Shown: positions 48,492-59,927 of the stretch, one piece after another | Position numbering within the stretch: the stretch's first letter is position 1 | How the letters are laid out: each line of letters opens with the position of its first letter | Origin: Ptychodera flava | Taxonomy: Eukaryota; Hemichordata; Enteropneusta; Ptychoderidae | Assembly: GCF_041260155.1 (NCBI RefSeq) | Contig: NW_027248277.1 | Location: 8,239,430-8,303,429, forward strand | Direction: 5' to 3' | DNA: 64,000 nucleotides | Program-made: the position numbers and the translations under genes | Notes under the pieces: generated by a model | The model's database searches: none | Told to the model about the DNA's origin: nothing | What the model saw: the letters and a program-made list of their open reading frames with translations, nothing else

Positions 48492-49010
48492 GTAACATTT
48501 TAATCATGTCCTGTTCAAGTTTAGAACTAATTTGATACGCTGCAATTGAAATTTTAGCTGCAATAAAGACATTAGATGACGTGCGCTGTGAATATTATAT
48601 AAGGAACGACAACATGCAAATAGTATAGGTTTGGTGTGTTTATCATCAATATAAGTGCTCAGCTTCTATGTAATGTTCGTCACCTTCCGCAGTGCAAATT
48701 TTGGCAAGGTCTTTTTGACTCTAACTATATTACATGCAACTTAATTGCTTCTTTCATATGTGTACGTTTTCACCGTTAAGCAGGCTGTCCAGGTATTTCA
48801 GGTTATCCTCTATATCAAAATTATGCTGCATAATTGACTATGTTTGTATTTAACTTCTTAAAGGTATACTGTCACTTGTAATCTAAATATGCCCATATAT
48901 GTTCAAAGAGGCGTTCCTTGGTATTCAAAATGGCCTTGTGGGGGCGCTGTTTTTTGAAGCGGCCACCCACTTAAAATCTTTGATTGATTAGATTTTCTCT
49001 TTCTATGGCG
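48492..49010. other. Intron 6 of the P450 gene, no further exon seen
   Basis: The donor GTAACA follows exon 6. No AG-preceded frame resembling the I-helix (AGxETT) is visible before the gap. Confidence 0.5.
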
Positions 49011-49110
49011 NNNNNNNNNNNNNNNNNNNNNNNNNNNNNNNNNNNNNNNNNNNNNNNNNNNNNNNNNNNNNNNNNNNNNNNNNNNNNNNNNNNNNNNNNN
49101 NNNNNNNNNN
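49011..49110. other. Assembly gap (100 N)
   Basis: Exactly 100 N, the usual placeholder for a gap of unknown size. It lies where the P450 coding exons run out. Confidence 0.95.
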
Positions 49111-49904
49111 CCCCAAAAAATAATAATATGATTTTAAATAATTGAATTAATGAGGATATCAACAAAGCCAAAATAATTTGAGTGTAGAATTATTAGAATG
49201 TTCAACATTTTTGACAGTTCATGGTGAATTGCTGACCATCTTGGAGGATTAAAACATGTAAAGGCAACTTTCCTGAATCCCAACTTTGACATATTGTGAA
49301 CCATCATATATTGTGCTCTGTATGTTATCTAAAAGAAATTGCTCATAATAGTTTGGTCAAATAAATAGAGATAGAGAAAGTTCCAATTCCCATTTATGGT
49401 TGACTTGGTAAGGATAAAATAAAATTATTTTTTGAGGAAAAAAATAAATTGATCAATTAAAGAGTGGTCAAAGTGATATGGTTTTTATGGTAAAGCTGGA
49501 ATGTAAGATTCCTCATGTGCTATTTATAGCAATTATGCAATCTGTGTAAACAGTGCAATGAAAGTGTAACATGATTCCTTATCGTGCTTTTGATGACCTT
49601 GAACTTCTTAAGTTGCAAACATTTGTCTCTTCAGTGTGCTTTCTCTGAGTACTTACAGTCTCAACTTACTTGCAATGTTAATTTGATGAAAGTTAAAATG
49701 TGCTTGGTTAATAGGATGAAATACTGATAAAGATAACCAGCTGAAGATTCTTTATAACCTGACAGATATGCTGTTTTTTTATGACGTAAATGTTGATAAG
49801 CAAGTCTTGTTTACTTTAATTACAATGTAATTAACTCTCATTTATATTATTATAAGCAGTAGTATCAAGTTGATCAAGCTAATATTGACAAGTTGGTAGG
49901 CTTT
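49111..49904. other. No gene seen
   Basis: AT-rich sequence directly after the gap with no exon-like features. Confidence 0.5.
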
Positions 49905-50640
49905 TGGAGGTTAAAAGCTGTAAAAATAAATGTATGCATGTCTATCTGTTTGTCTGTCTGTCTGTCTGTAGACCCGCGTTTTATGGAGGGTCTACGATCT
50001 GTCTGTATGTACGGTATGTATGTATGTATGTATGTATGTTAGTTATTATGTGCGGATGTATGTCTGTCAACATTAAAAACTCCTAAATCGCAGCACCTAC
50101 CATCTTAGTATTTGGTGGACAGGGGCATCGAGGGTGGAGATGTTTGTTGAAATAAACATGTCAAAGTCAAAAATATGCAAATGAAGGGGAAAAAAAGGAA
50201 AAATCCTGCAAATTGCTAAAACTTTGTAACCACTGGCCAGATTTGGTTGAAACTTGGTATGCAGGCTCTTTATAGTGACTTAAGTTACATTTCTTCAAAT
50301 TGTGGTGAAATTTTTAAAGTTGTATTTTTTGGGCAATTTTCCCGTTTTTTGTAAAAAAATCTTTTCTGAAAGCACTCATCCCATTGCCTTGAAAACTTGT
50401 ATGTATGATGCAAGGGTTGACCTTTGTCAGATTTGTTCAAATTGTGGTGAAATTTTCATATTTGTATTTTGGGGGCAATTTTTCCCATTTTTTGTCAAAA
50501 ATCATTTTCTCCCAAAGTATTTGTTGGATTGCTGTAAAACATGATAGTCTTGATCCTAGGGTTGTTTTCTGTCAGATGTGTAAAAGTCATTATGAGATGG
50601 AGCATTTCATATTGCCGGGGTATAAGATTAATTTGGACTT
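49905..50640. mobile_element. Hairpin, TCTG/TATG tract and diverged tandem array
   Basis: (TCTG)n at 49,948-49,971 is followed by a hairpin (AGACCCGCG..GGAGGGTCT), a (TATG)n run, and then diverged units of about 130 bp with CAAATTGTGGTGAAATTTT, GGGCAATTTT and a TTGCnnTGAAA motif. The architecture and parts of the unit sequence match the element at 59,928-61,765. Boundaries are approximate. Confidence 0.55.
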
Positions 50641-50883
50641 GCAATGGAATTTCTTAGTCAACCTGTAAGAATGCAATGTCATGTGTGTACTAGTAGTTAG
50701 TATCGCTGCAAATTGGGAGGACAGTGTCATTGACACTATTTTTAATTGTCTTTGTTGATATGGATCATTTGATTTGACATTTACTGTTGTCATATGGTGT
50801 TGGCAACTATCTAGTTGGTCATGCATTGTTGAAGTTGGTGTTGATGAAGAGATGTATATGTTGTTTCATAAATGACTTTTTAA

Positions 50884-51325
50884 GGTAGTATGCGTCTCGA
50901 AAGTGAAAGATTTAAACTTTTGCTTGTACTTTCCTAAAGCAAGCTTTCAACCATTCTCTTTCAAAGTCAAGAATGAAAATTTGGCGTCACCTTGCAAAAT
51001 TTTGTTCCAGAAAAAGAAATGAGCTCCAGTGTATGCTGATATTTGAAATTCAAAATGGCCGCCATCTTTGTGTTATCTCTATGGCAAATAAAAATTCCTG
51101 ATTTTCACAAAACCTAGCCAGTGGATACTTTATTTATTCCATAAGCTTCAAAATGAGTCCACAAGTGGTAGGCCAAAATAATATTGTTAAAGTTTAACCC
51201 TTTCACCACCATGGTTTGTCCCAAATCCATTGTTTTCTATGGTAAAGTTGGACCTGTATACATGGAACTGGGGGTGAAAGGGTTAATTAAGAGCCTGAAT
51301 ATCTGTCCCTAGGGTGCGTACTAAC
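50884..51325. mobile_element. 430-bp TTAA MITE with a nested 85-bp MITE
   Basis: Ends are GGTAGTATGCGTCTCG and TAGGGTGCGTACTAAC, with TTAA at 50880-50883 and 51326-51329. It carries AAAATGGCCGCCAT. It is interrupted by the small element at 51198-51282. Confidence 0.85.
51198..51282. mobile_element. 85-bp TTAA MITE, nested
   Basis: Ends CCCTTTCACC and GGTGAAAGGG, with TTAA at 51194-51197 and 51283-51286. The copies of the host element at 13,132 and 44,221 lack it, which gives an empty site. Confidence 0.9.
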
Positions 51326-51462
51326 TTAATTTAATTTAAAGTTTATGGTTTATGGAGTGATAAAGTATGAAGTTTTTGAAAATGAACCACTTTACTTGTT
51401 GGTGTGTGCCGCCTGAAACATTGTAATGTGCAGCTGACTAATATCATCCATCATTCTTTTAA

Positions 51463-51547
51463 CCCTTCAACTAACATGGTTTGGCCCAAACCTATTGTTA
51501 TCAACGGTGCATGTGGACCTTTTTACAGGGAATTAGGGATGGTCGGG
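51463..51547. mobile_element. Second 85-bp TTAA MITE
   Basis: Same length and layout as the one at 51,198: CCCTTCAACTAACATGG to GGTCGGG, with TTAA at 51459-51462 and 51548-51551. It shares the inner CATGGTTTG.CCCAAA and CTATTGTT motifs. Confidence 0.85.
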
Positions 51548-51551
51548 TTAA

Positions 51552-54500
51552 TTTCAAGAAAATTTTCTACAAGGTCGATTCCAAGAAATTTCAAATCTTC
51601 AGACATCTTGAGAGGGCAGCACTCTGATGCTGAATGAAAGTTTGTGAGATGTTGCGTGGCTGTGGTACATAATGGAACATTAAACCATTCATTTCATTAT
51701 GAAGAATATAGAATCAGAATCACCGTGCCAACGTTTGAATTGGAAAAAAAAATTCAACTTCAAGATGGTTGCCATTTCAATGATAATTTACGAGCAAATA
51801 ATTAAAGCTCCATAAGCTGTATCTTTTGGCTATTTTTAGCGACGAAGTTACGTAACTGAGGAAGCTTATAGGGTTGGGAGAGGCAAAGTTGACGTCATTT
51901 CCGTCAACAACTTCCGTAAAACTATTTTGTCACACCACGTGATCAGTGTTATCTAACGACTGCAGCATACCATTCACGCTGCACACTCACTATCAGCGAA
52001 AATAGTATCGTGTTGGATTGACATTATAATTGAACTTAGAGCGTACGTGTGAGTGTATTGGCTTACATGAAAATGCGATAGACAATGATGCATTTACGTT
52101 AGAACGTCCATGCTCGATCAAATTGTTTTTGTTCTATCGGTTTAAATTACGAGATTGGTGGATGTGGATGGACATCTTGCGTGCGTTTGGTCTTTGTCTG
52201 ACATGCATGTTGTTTCGATCTCCTTTTTACTGTGCAGGGGGGAATGAATTACGTTCCTCATGGGTTTCAAATTATATGTAAAAAAATACGAAGTTTTGAG
52301 TGGATTTACGATTTTGTTTGCAAAATTACGAGCGAAAATTTCAGCTTCCCATTTCATCGGCGCGACCGTGCAAGAAACCTCAGTCTCCTGCTACCTCCAT
52401 GATCACATGTTATACCACACGAACATGAGGCCCCTGAAACACTGTGTGTAACTAAGCGTGTGGAAATTTTCGTAGTGTTTTTTCTCATTTAACTTGGCAA
52501 ATTATCAGCAAAAAACTCAATAATTCAAGGTAACCCTTTCTTCTTAATCGCTTCCTGGAGTTTCAAAGTCATACCAACGAAAATGAGTGAAAAATTTCGG
52601 TGCAAAAATCGTGGATCGGCGAGAGTAGAGACTGAGAGTATTCATACAGAAATAGCCCATGATTCGAGCTTGGTTTTCGTGTTTTTCGTTTGAATTTTGG
52701 CCAAATAGTCGCTTTTTAGCGGGTTTTGAAATTTTTAAAGCATCTAAATACATTAAAATGACTTTTCATTAACAAACGAAATAAAAAACCGAGATGTTCA
52801 ATTATTTATCTACAAAATAAAAATTTTTTTGGTAAGTGAATCATGCAGCTAAAAAGTGAACAATCAATGTTTTGGATGAGTACGTAGTGTGAGCGATTTT
52901 CGCGGGGATTCCCCGACCGTTCGTTCATTGCTGTGGCGGTCAGTTTCTGTGAAACGGGATGAAATTTCTTTCAGGCGAGGCGTTTCAAGTTACTCTTGAG
53001 AAAAGTTACTTATTTATCAGTTGTGTTTTTACTGTTTCATGACACATGTTTTTGATTCAATCACTTGTTGACCTGAAAAACAACGATATTTAGTAGGCCC
53101 CCCTACTCTTTTTCAACAGACTTTTATAGTAAGTAGCCGCGGTAACAGCTGTCAAAATACTATCGTTTTCAAAGTACATTTTGAGTGAACTTTGTAAATG
53201 AACATTCTGAACCATCGTGTAATGTGTGCTCTCGCTGTCGCTCGTAACTTTCGTAAATTACGAACAAAAATGAAAATTTACGAAAAAAAATGAATGCCCG
53301 ATCGGCCATTTACGAACGATTTCGTTATTTTTGAAGCCTGATTTTCGGTCAAGATTGTGAATTCCGGGGAAATACTGTCATACTCGTCTTTCAAAACCTA
53401 CGCTGCCCCTATCATCGGCGCATCGACACATGGTGATAGCTGGCTTTGGACTTTGACCTGTGACAACAGGAGCATGCGCGAAAAGGTTTCAAGATCCCCG
53501 GGTCTTGTAATCTCATAGTGGTGTGTCATGCATTACCACCCCATTACGGTAGTTTTGAGACACCCAAACACTCACATGCTGTCAACTTTCCGAATGGACT
53601 GTTGAAGCGGATCGAGGGAAGCGGGCAGTTACAAATACTTTGGATTGATAGTATCCATTTGGGTAAGAAAGTTGGGCATAAAAAACGGCAACTGATATGA
53701 AAAAAATACGAAACAATGAAACCGCCGAGCTAGAAGAGATCAAGAACAGTCAGCCTGAAAAACAGTCGAACTACAGCAGAACTGCAGTCCGGACCGCGCA
53801 TGGTTGAACATGTACTGCAAAGTGTTTTTCTGTGCATGGAGGTGGAAGCGAGCCGGAAATCTTAGATGTCATAGATTTGTCATTTGACGATCTGCAAATT
53901 GAATTTTTCAGTCAGCTTGCCAATTTTAATAGGTTTCCTTCAAAATATTTTACAAGAAACTGTCTCAGCAAATGTTATGAATACTGATAGTTTTCTATGA
54001 TCCAGAGAAAATGCTGTGCACAGTCCCATGACCAAAAAGTTTATCCAGACAAAAAAATAAATACATGGCATAATGACTGCAGCTATAGAGGCACCACCTA
54101 GTACCCTTGGATGACGTGCATACTTTCAAAGTAACAGAGCTTTCCAAATATGAAAAACAGGGGACAGATTTTCTAGCGTCTAAAACTTGTGCAAACACTG
54201 ATAATATTTGATAATATTAATGACCGCTTCATAAATTAATATATATAATCATCAACCACTGACTACACACACAAAGGGAGTTATGATTTGTGTCACAATA
54301 TACTTGAACATGTTATGTTGTGTAATAAAGATAGAGTAATTGAATAACATTCATTGGCCGTTGACCAAAATTACACACTTTATTGAGACAAGGAAGAAAT
54401 TTCAATGTTACAAGCATTCATGACCCATGATGTACTGTGTTATTCAATAAATCTTTTGAAAATGCGTATCAAAATATGAGTGTTCATCGTCAACAAAACT

Positions 54501-55228
54501 AAAAAGGGATTTTTCATTTTCTTTTGTCTTTAATGAAATCATTCATCATTTCTATCCCCTTAAAATCATCTATTGAGTACAAGAAGTGCTTGTTGAAAGT
54601 TGGTGGGTTCAGAATAACATAATTTGCGCTTACTAATATTTTTTTGAACCCAATTCGTAAATTTACTAACAATTTCGAAAGGCCAGGGAGAGCACAGCCG
54701 GCTTGTCATAGTATCTGCAATTGGAGAATTACTTCACATAGAATAATTTGTAAATGTAAATCAGTGCTGTTGAAGATTATGTTAGTGTCAGGGTGTTGCC
54801 AAATCTTGTGTGTATATAAGTATGTCCGGTTCTGAGATGAGCTGTATTGGCATCGAAAGGAATTTGTAATAACTGACAATTTAATTAATACAATCAATTT
54901 TGAAATTTACTCAAAACTTTTGAGACTGAATTTGTAAATTTACCAAGAATTTTCGGAAGCTAGAGGGGAAACAGACATAACAGTGTGATGGGCGGACCAG
55001 AAAGTCCATGGAAATCAAGCAGGTTGTTCTTACATGAACATTGCTGTTTGGTGTGTTGATTTGTAACACCGTACACTATGCTAACATGTTTCAACACCCA
55101 AGGAAACATTTGCAAGTTTATAGTCAATGCGACATATTAATAAAATTATTTTAATTTTGTATCGGAATATCACAAAACAATGTTGTGATCATCGCAGTCC
55201 AGCTGTTATGAGTAAGCATGTGTACTTG
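51552..55228. other. No convincing gene; some GC-rich non-repeat stretches
   Basis: Only weak hints occur. A plus-strand frame at 53,518-53,660 ends at a GTAAGA donor (after ATCCATTTGG), and 52,030-52,450 has long frames on both strands. No protein motif is recognised, so I do not call genes here. Confidence 0.4.
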
Positions 55229-55236
55229 GCTGGACC

Positions 55237-57044
55237 AGGGTTCTCAAAAATTTTTGAAGTAGGCGGAAAATTCAGAAAAGTAGGCGGTTAGCTTCTGTGT
55301 GCAACCAGGTTCCCTGGGCGGGCGGGGGGCGGGGGGGGGGGGGAGACAGTTCTGAGCAATTTCATGCATTCTTATACAGTGTATAAAAGGCTATTCCAAC
55401 ATACACACAGGGGGGGAGGGTGTAAGGGAGGGGTCCCCTCCCTGTGTGCAAGAAATTTTTAAAATTTGAAGACAGTTTGGAGTAATTTCATGCATTATTG
55501 TACTGTATGAAAGACCATTTCAGCATGAGAGTGTTAAGGATTATTTTTAAATTTGAAGACATTTCTGAGCAATGACAAGAAATTTTTAAATTTTGAAGAC
55601 ATTTTGGAGTAATTTTATGCATTCTTGTACAGTATTAAAGACCATTTCAGAATACAGAATAATCATTATCATTGCCAATTACAACATGTTTTCAAGGGAT
55701 AAAGTTTTAAAAAGTCAGAAAAATTAATTTGATGTCACTCGGGCCTGTCAACTGCATTCAGTTAACAAGGATAATAGCAAAATTTCACCAGACTGTTGTG
55801 TAGAATTATGTTTAGCTCATGACTTGAACAAACATTTTGAAATACATCATAGAATGGGGCCTAGGGTTTTCATAACCCAGATAACGATCCGCTAGAATCC
55901 TGACCAGCCTGGCTGTACAGAGTGTTTTACTGATTTAAATAAACTTGATTGAAGATACAGTAAAATCAAAGAGTTTATTCAACTCAATGAATTATAGGAA
56001 CACAATTTTCAGTGATTTTAATTCACTGTACTAATTTCACAATAAAACAAATCCGCGAGCTGATTATTGATTTTTTGCTGATGTTGAATATAATTGAAAA
56101 AGAGAGCTAAATTTCAGTGTTCATGTTTGATAAAACCTCAAACTAACGACACTGAACACCAGCCTGTACAACACCGTGTGTGTACAAAGCACCGGTAGTC
56201 AATTGTAACACAGTACACACAACGCGATATCGGTCGACCTGAAATTTGACACTGTGATCGACGTAGCGTTTCAAAAGTACGAAAAGTGAGACCAAGTAAT
56301 ATTTTGTTATTAAGATTTGATCTAAACCTCCCAAAACCAACAGACAAAGTCAGAAAATCAAAGTTTTCAAGCGTCGACTTTCTCTTCCGCGATGCACACA
56401 ACCACACGGCCCCTCCACAAAACGCGATGTCGATCGACTTGAGTTGACATCGTGATCGACCATGGATAGATTGACGTGGCGTTTCGAAAGTATGAAAAAT
56501 GAGACTCAGTAACTTGTGGTCGCTTTAGATTTGATCAAAAACCTACCAAACCCATCAGGCTAGGCCCTACTCTTACGCAGAAAACCAAAGCTCTCAAGCG
56601 TCGACTTTCTCTTCCGCGTTTGAGCGAAACAAACGTCGGCTTCATTCGGAAATGGTCGGCTATTCGCGGGCATAACGTAATTGTATGTTAGTCCAATTTT
56701 CGGCTATACCCGATGTGAACGTCGGAATAATTCGGGCTGTGATCGGGCGAGCGAGGTTCACCTCGAGAACGATCCCAGTCACGGTGTACAGTACAACACG
56801 TTTGCTGATCGCGGTACCACAGTGATAGCAGCAAGTTCACTGCGTAAATTGCTAGACTACATATAGCCACATCGGCACTTCTGAAATATTATCTGCGGCT
56901 TGCAAGACCACCAAAAAAATCTAATTATTGTTATCAAAACCAGAATTTCCGGGCCAGAGAGCGAAACAGTGCTGAAAAGTAGCCGGCCAAAATACGAAAG
57001 TAGCCGGTCAATTTGGCCGGCATCCGGCTAAAAATGAACACGCT
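55237..57044. mobile_element. hAT-like non-autonomous element, about 1.8 kb
   Basis: GCTGGACC occurs at 55229-55236 and 57045-57052, an 8-bp direct repeat as hAT elements make. The ends AGGGTTCTCA and (inverted) AGCGTGTTCA match at 7 of 10 places, or CAGGG/CAGCG if the preceding C is counted. Inside are four diverged units of about 80 bp at 55,340-55,650 (GAAGACA.TTTGGAGTAATTT), a G tract near 55,325, and a duplicated 240-bp block at 56,150-56,400 and 56,410-56,620. GTAGGCGG near the left end and GTAGCCGG near the right are related. There is no transposase. Confidence 0.6.
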
Positions 57045-57169
57045 GCTGGACCGATCAAGTTTCTGCAAAATATCATTTCACTGTCAATGACAAGCTAAAG
57101 TGACGTCTTTAATAAATGTGTCCATTAAATATCCAAAGAAAATCAAGGCCATCAATGACACGAAGAGAG

Positions 57170-58600
57170 TTTGTCAGTCCCAATGGACGAAGTCCGGGGG
57201 GACTTATAGATTGGGTCATGTCCGTCTGTCCGTGCGTGCGTGCGTACGTACGTCCGCCCGTCCGTTCACGCAGACATGCCCCGGTCAATTTCTTTCAAAC
57301 TTTGCACAAGGATAGTACCCTAACCCATACAGATGCACGTCGATTTGTTTCACAATGCGATCAAATTGGCCGTGTTAGACTTGGAGGACTTTTTAGTTTA
57401 CACCTCCATAGACTCCCATGTATAAGGCAGTTCTCCATAGACTCCCATGTATAAGGCAGTCCTCCATAGACTCCCATGTAAAGGCAGTTATCCATAGACT
57501 CCCATGTATAAGTCAGTTCTCCGTAGACGACCATGTATAAGGCCAAGAAAATTAAAATTTAGTTTCTCATCGTATCTAGTGCAAAAAGGATGCGTGACAC
57601 AGTTTTTAGTCCCCACAGATGAAGTCCAGGGGGCTTATAGATTGGGTCATGGTGTCCGGGTCATTGTGTTCGTTCGTCCATCCGTTCGTCCATCCTTTCA
57701 CACAGATATCTCAGACATTTTGACAAAATGTCACGTGACCTTGGTGACCTTTGACCTCAAATATACGTATTTGTCCATAACTCAGTAACCACAAGTGCTA
57801 CACCCTTCATATATGGTATGATGGGATGACGCCACATATTATACCTCATTAACTATGCACATATCTAATTTGAGCGAGCCAATAGAGCTAGAGGTCTGAT
57901 TTTGGTATATAGGGACAACTTAGCAATACAATTTTTTTGACAAAATGTCACGTGACCTCAATGACCTTTGAATTCAAATATACATATTTGTCCATAACTC
58001 AGTAACCACAAGTGCCACACCCTTCATATCTGGTATGATGGGAGACCTTATGACGCCACATACTGTACCTCATTAATTATGTGCATATCTAATTCTGAGC
58101 AAGCCAATAGAGCTGGATGTCTGATTTTTCGTATATAGGGATAACTATAGGATAGAAATTTTTTGATAAAATATCATGTGAACTTGATTTTTTACCTAAA
58201 ATATACGTTTATGTAAATAAATAAGTCCGACAAGTGCTATGTCCTTTATATTTAGTAGGATGGGAAACCTTATGACAACACACGCTTTACCTCATTTATT
58301 ATGCACATATCTAATTCTGGGCAAGCGAATAGAGGTAGAGGTCTGATTTTTGGCATACTTGATTTATTAGCAATACATTTTTTTTTCAAAATGTCACGTG
58401 ACCTCAATGACCTTTGACCTTGATTATAGATATATATGCATATCTCAGTAACCACAAGTTCTATACACTTCAATTTTGATAGGATATTAGACCTTAAGAT
58501 GTCACATCTTGTACCTCATTTATTATGCGCATATGTATTTCTTGGCTGGCCAATACAGCTACAGGTCTGATCTTTTTTCCCAATTTAGAACCATAACTTA
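57170..58600. mobile_element. Two hairpin/GTCC-tract heads and a tandem array of about 220 bp units
   Basis: GACGAAGTCCGGGGGGACTT with ATAGATTGGGTCATG occurs at 57,186 and again, diverged, at 57,619. Each is followed by GTCCGTCC-type repeats and CAGACATG or CAGATATCTCAGAC. The second leads into four diverged units starting near 57,720, 57,940, 58,160 and 58,380, each with TGTCACGTGACC (less clear in the third), CATAACTCAGTAACCACAAG, a CCTCATTA.TTATG motif and GCCAATAGAGCT. Confidence 0.7.
57403..57545 (+). repeat. Minisatellite, 28-29-bp unit, about five copies
   Basis: Units start near 57405, 57434, 57463, 57491 and 57520 and contain TCCATAGACTCCCATGTAT. The last unit is diverged. Confidence 0.9.
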
Positions 58601-59927
58601 GACATGCCTCATGTGTTTCAAATTGGGAACAACGACATAGACCTATGTGCCCATAGATCTCAACATATACACTCCAGTGATACTTCTTAATGACCACATT
58701 TCCCTGCCCCATCAAGACTAATACTCCTATTACTATGTCATTGTCAATGACTTGTTCAGAATAATATTTTCGTTTTAAACTACAGTTCTTTGATGCAGTA
58801 TGGTCGTCTGGCAATCCATCATCACGGCAATTGTAGTGCATCCGATACACAGTCCACACTGTCCAATCATGCGTGCATGTTTTCCTGTTATAATTCAATT
58901 GGGTCAGAATTTTGTTGCAAGGAACATACAAAATCTTGCAGATAAATCAATTTGGATGATCTATGTACATCTATGCAAATTCCAAGTTTGGTGGACATGT
59001 GAAAATTATGTTTTTTGCCTTCATGTACAAGATGGCACGTTTACCAAGCTGGACGCTCACTGCTAAAAAAACAATAGGTTTTATTACAGTTTCACATTTC
59101 AACCCTTTCTTTGCATCTTTCTCAGCAACATTCCCCAAACCTCTCTCCTTGCATCCCTACCGCTAAATGCACTGAGGAGCACAGTGTCATCATTGACGCT
59201 ATTTTTTCATAAATTTTGTTTTGTGGTTTCTCTACACTTTCTGCATTGAATCCCAAAACTGTAATTTAATGCCAAGTATTTAGCATATCAACACAACCTA
59301 TATGAGTATAATCTCCATTGTTATTGTTGAAAAGTGTATTCAGGTCCGGACTAGAATTCATTTGTAAACAATAAACAATGATCACTACACTGTACACACA
59401 TACAAGCTGTATTGACAAAAAGAATACTCAAAATTTCAGCATAACAAACGGATTAGGGTCAGACATGGTAGTTGATATACAGAAGCAGAATACTGAAAAA
59501 CTTGCCACAAGTTACAGCTTATGTCCCTTTTGAAATTTGTAAAAAGTAGGATATTGAAAACTTAATATAATAATATTCCACAGTATTCATATGCAGCAAC
59601 ACAGGCAGCAGATATGCAAATTATCATAAATATTATGTTTCACAGGACTACCAAACTACTGATCTCTGAATGTGGATGCCTCTCAAGACTTCAGAGTGAT
59701 TCCGAGTTAGTTCATTAAAATGACACTCCTTCAGATGATTTCTCACGCCTGGCTCGTTTTCTGGATGTCATTGTTGACCTCCTTTGTGTGTTCTTGTCGT
59801 CACGAGTATAAGAAAACTAAAACATCTGCTGTATTTTGGCCTTGCAGCTAAAGTCACTCATCCGCAGTATTTCCACTCGTTGGAAATCTTTGATGGAGAT
59901 AAAATGACTGCAACATCTTCCCTTTTT
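58601..59927. other. No gene seen
   Basis: No supported exon. The minus-strand frame at 58,931-58,494 overlaps the tandem array and has no motif. Confidence 0.5.

Noticed and set aside
56138-56407. 89-residue minus-strand frame
   Set aside because: It overlaps an internally duplicated block of a hAT-like element and has no recognisable domain.
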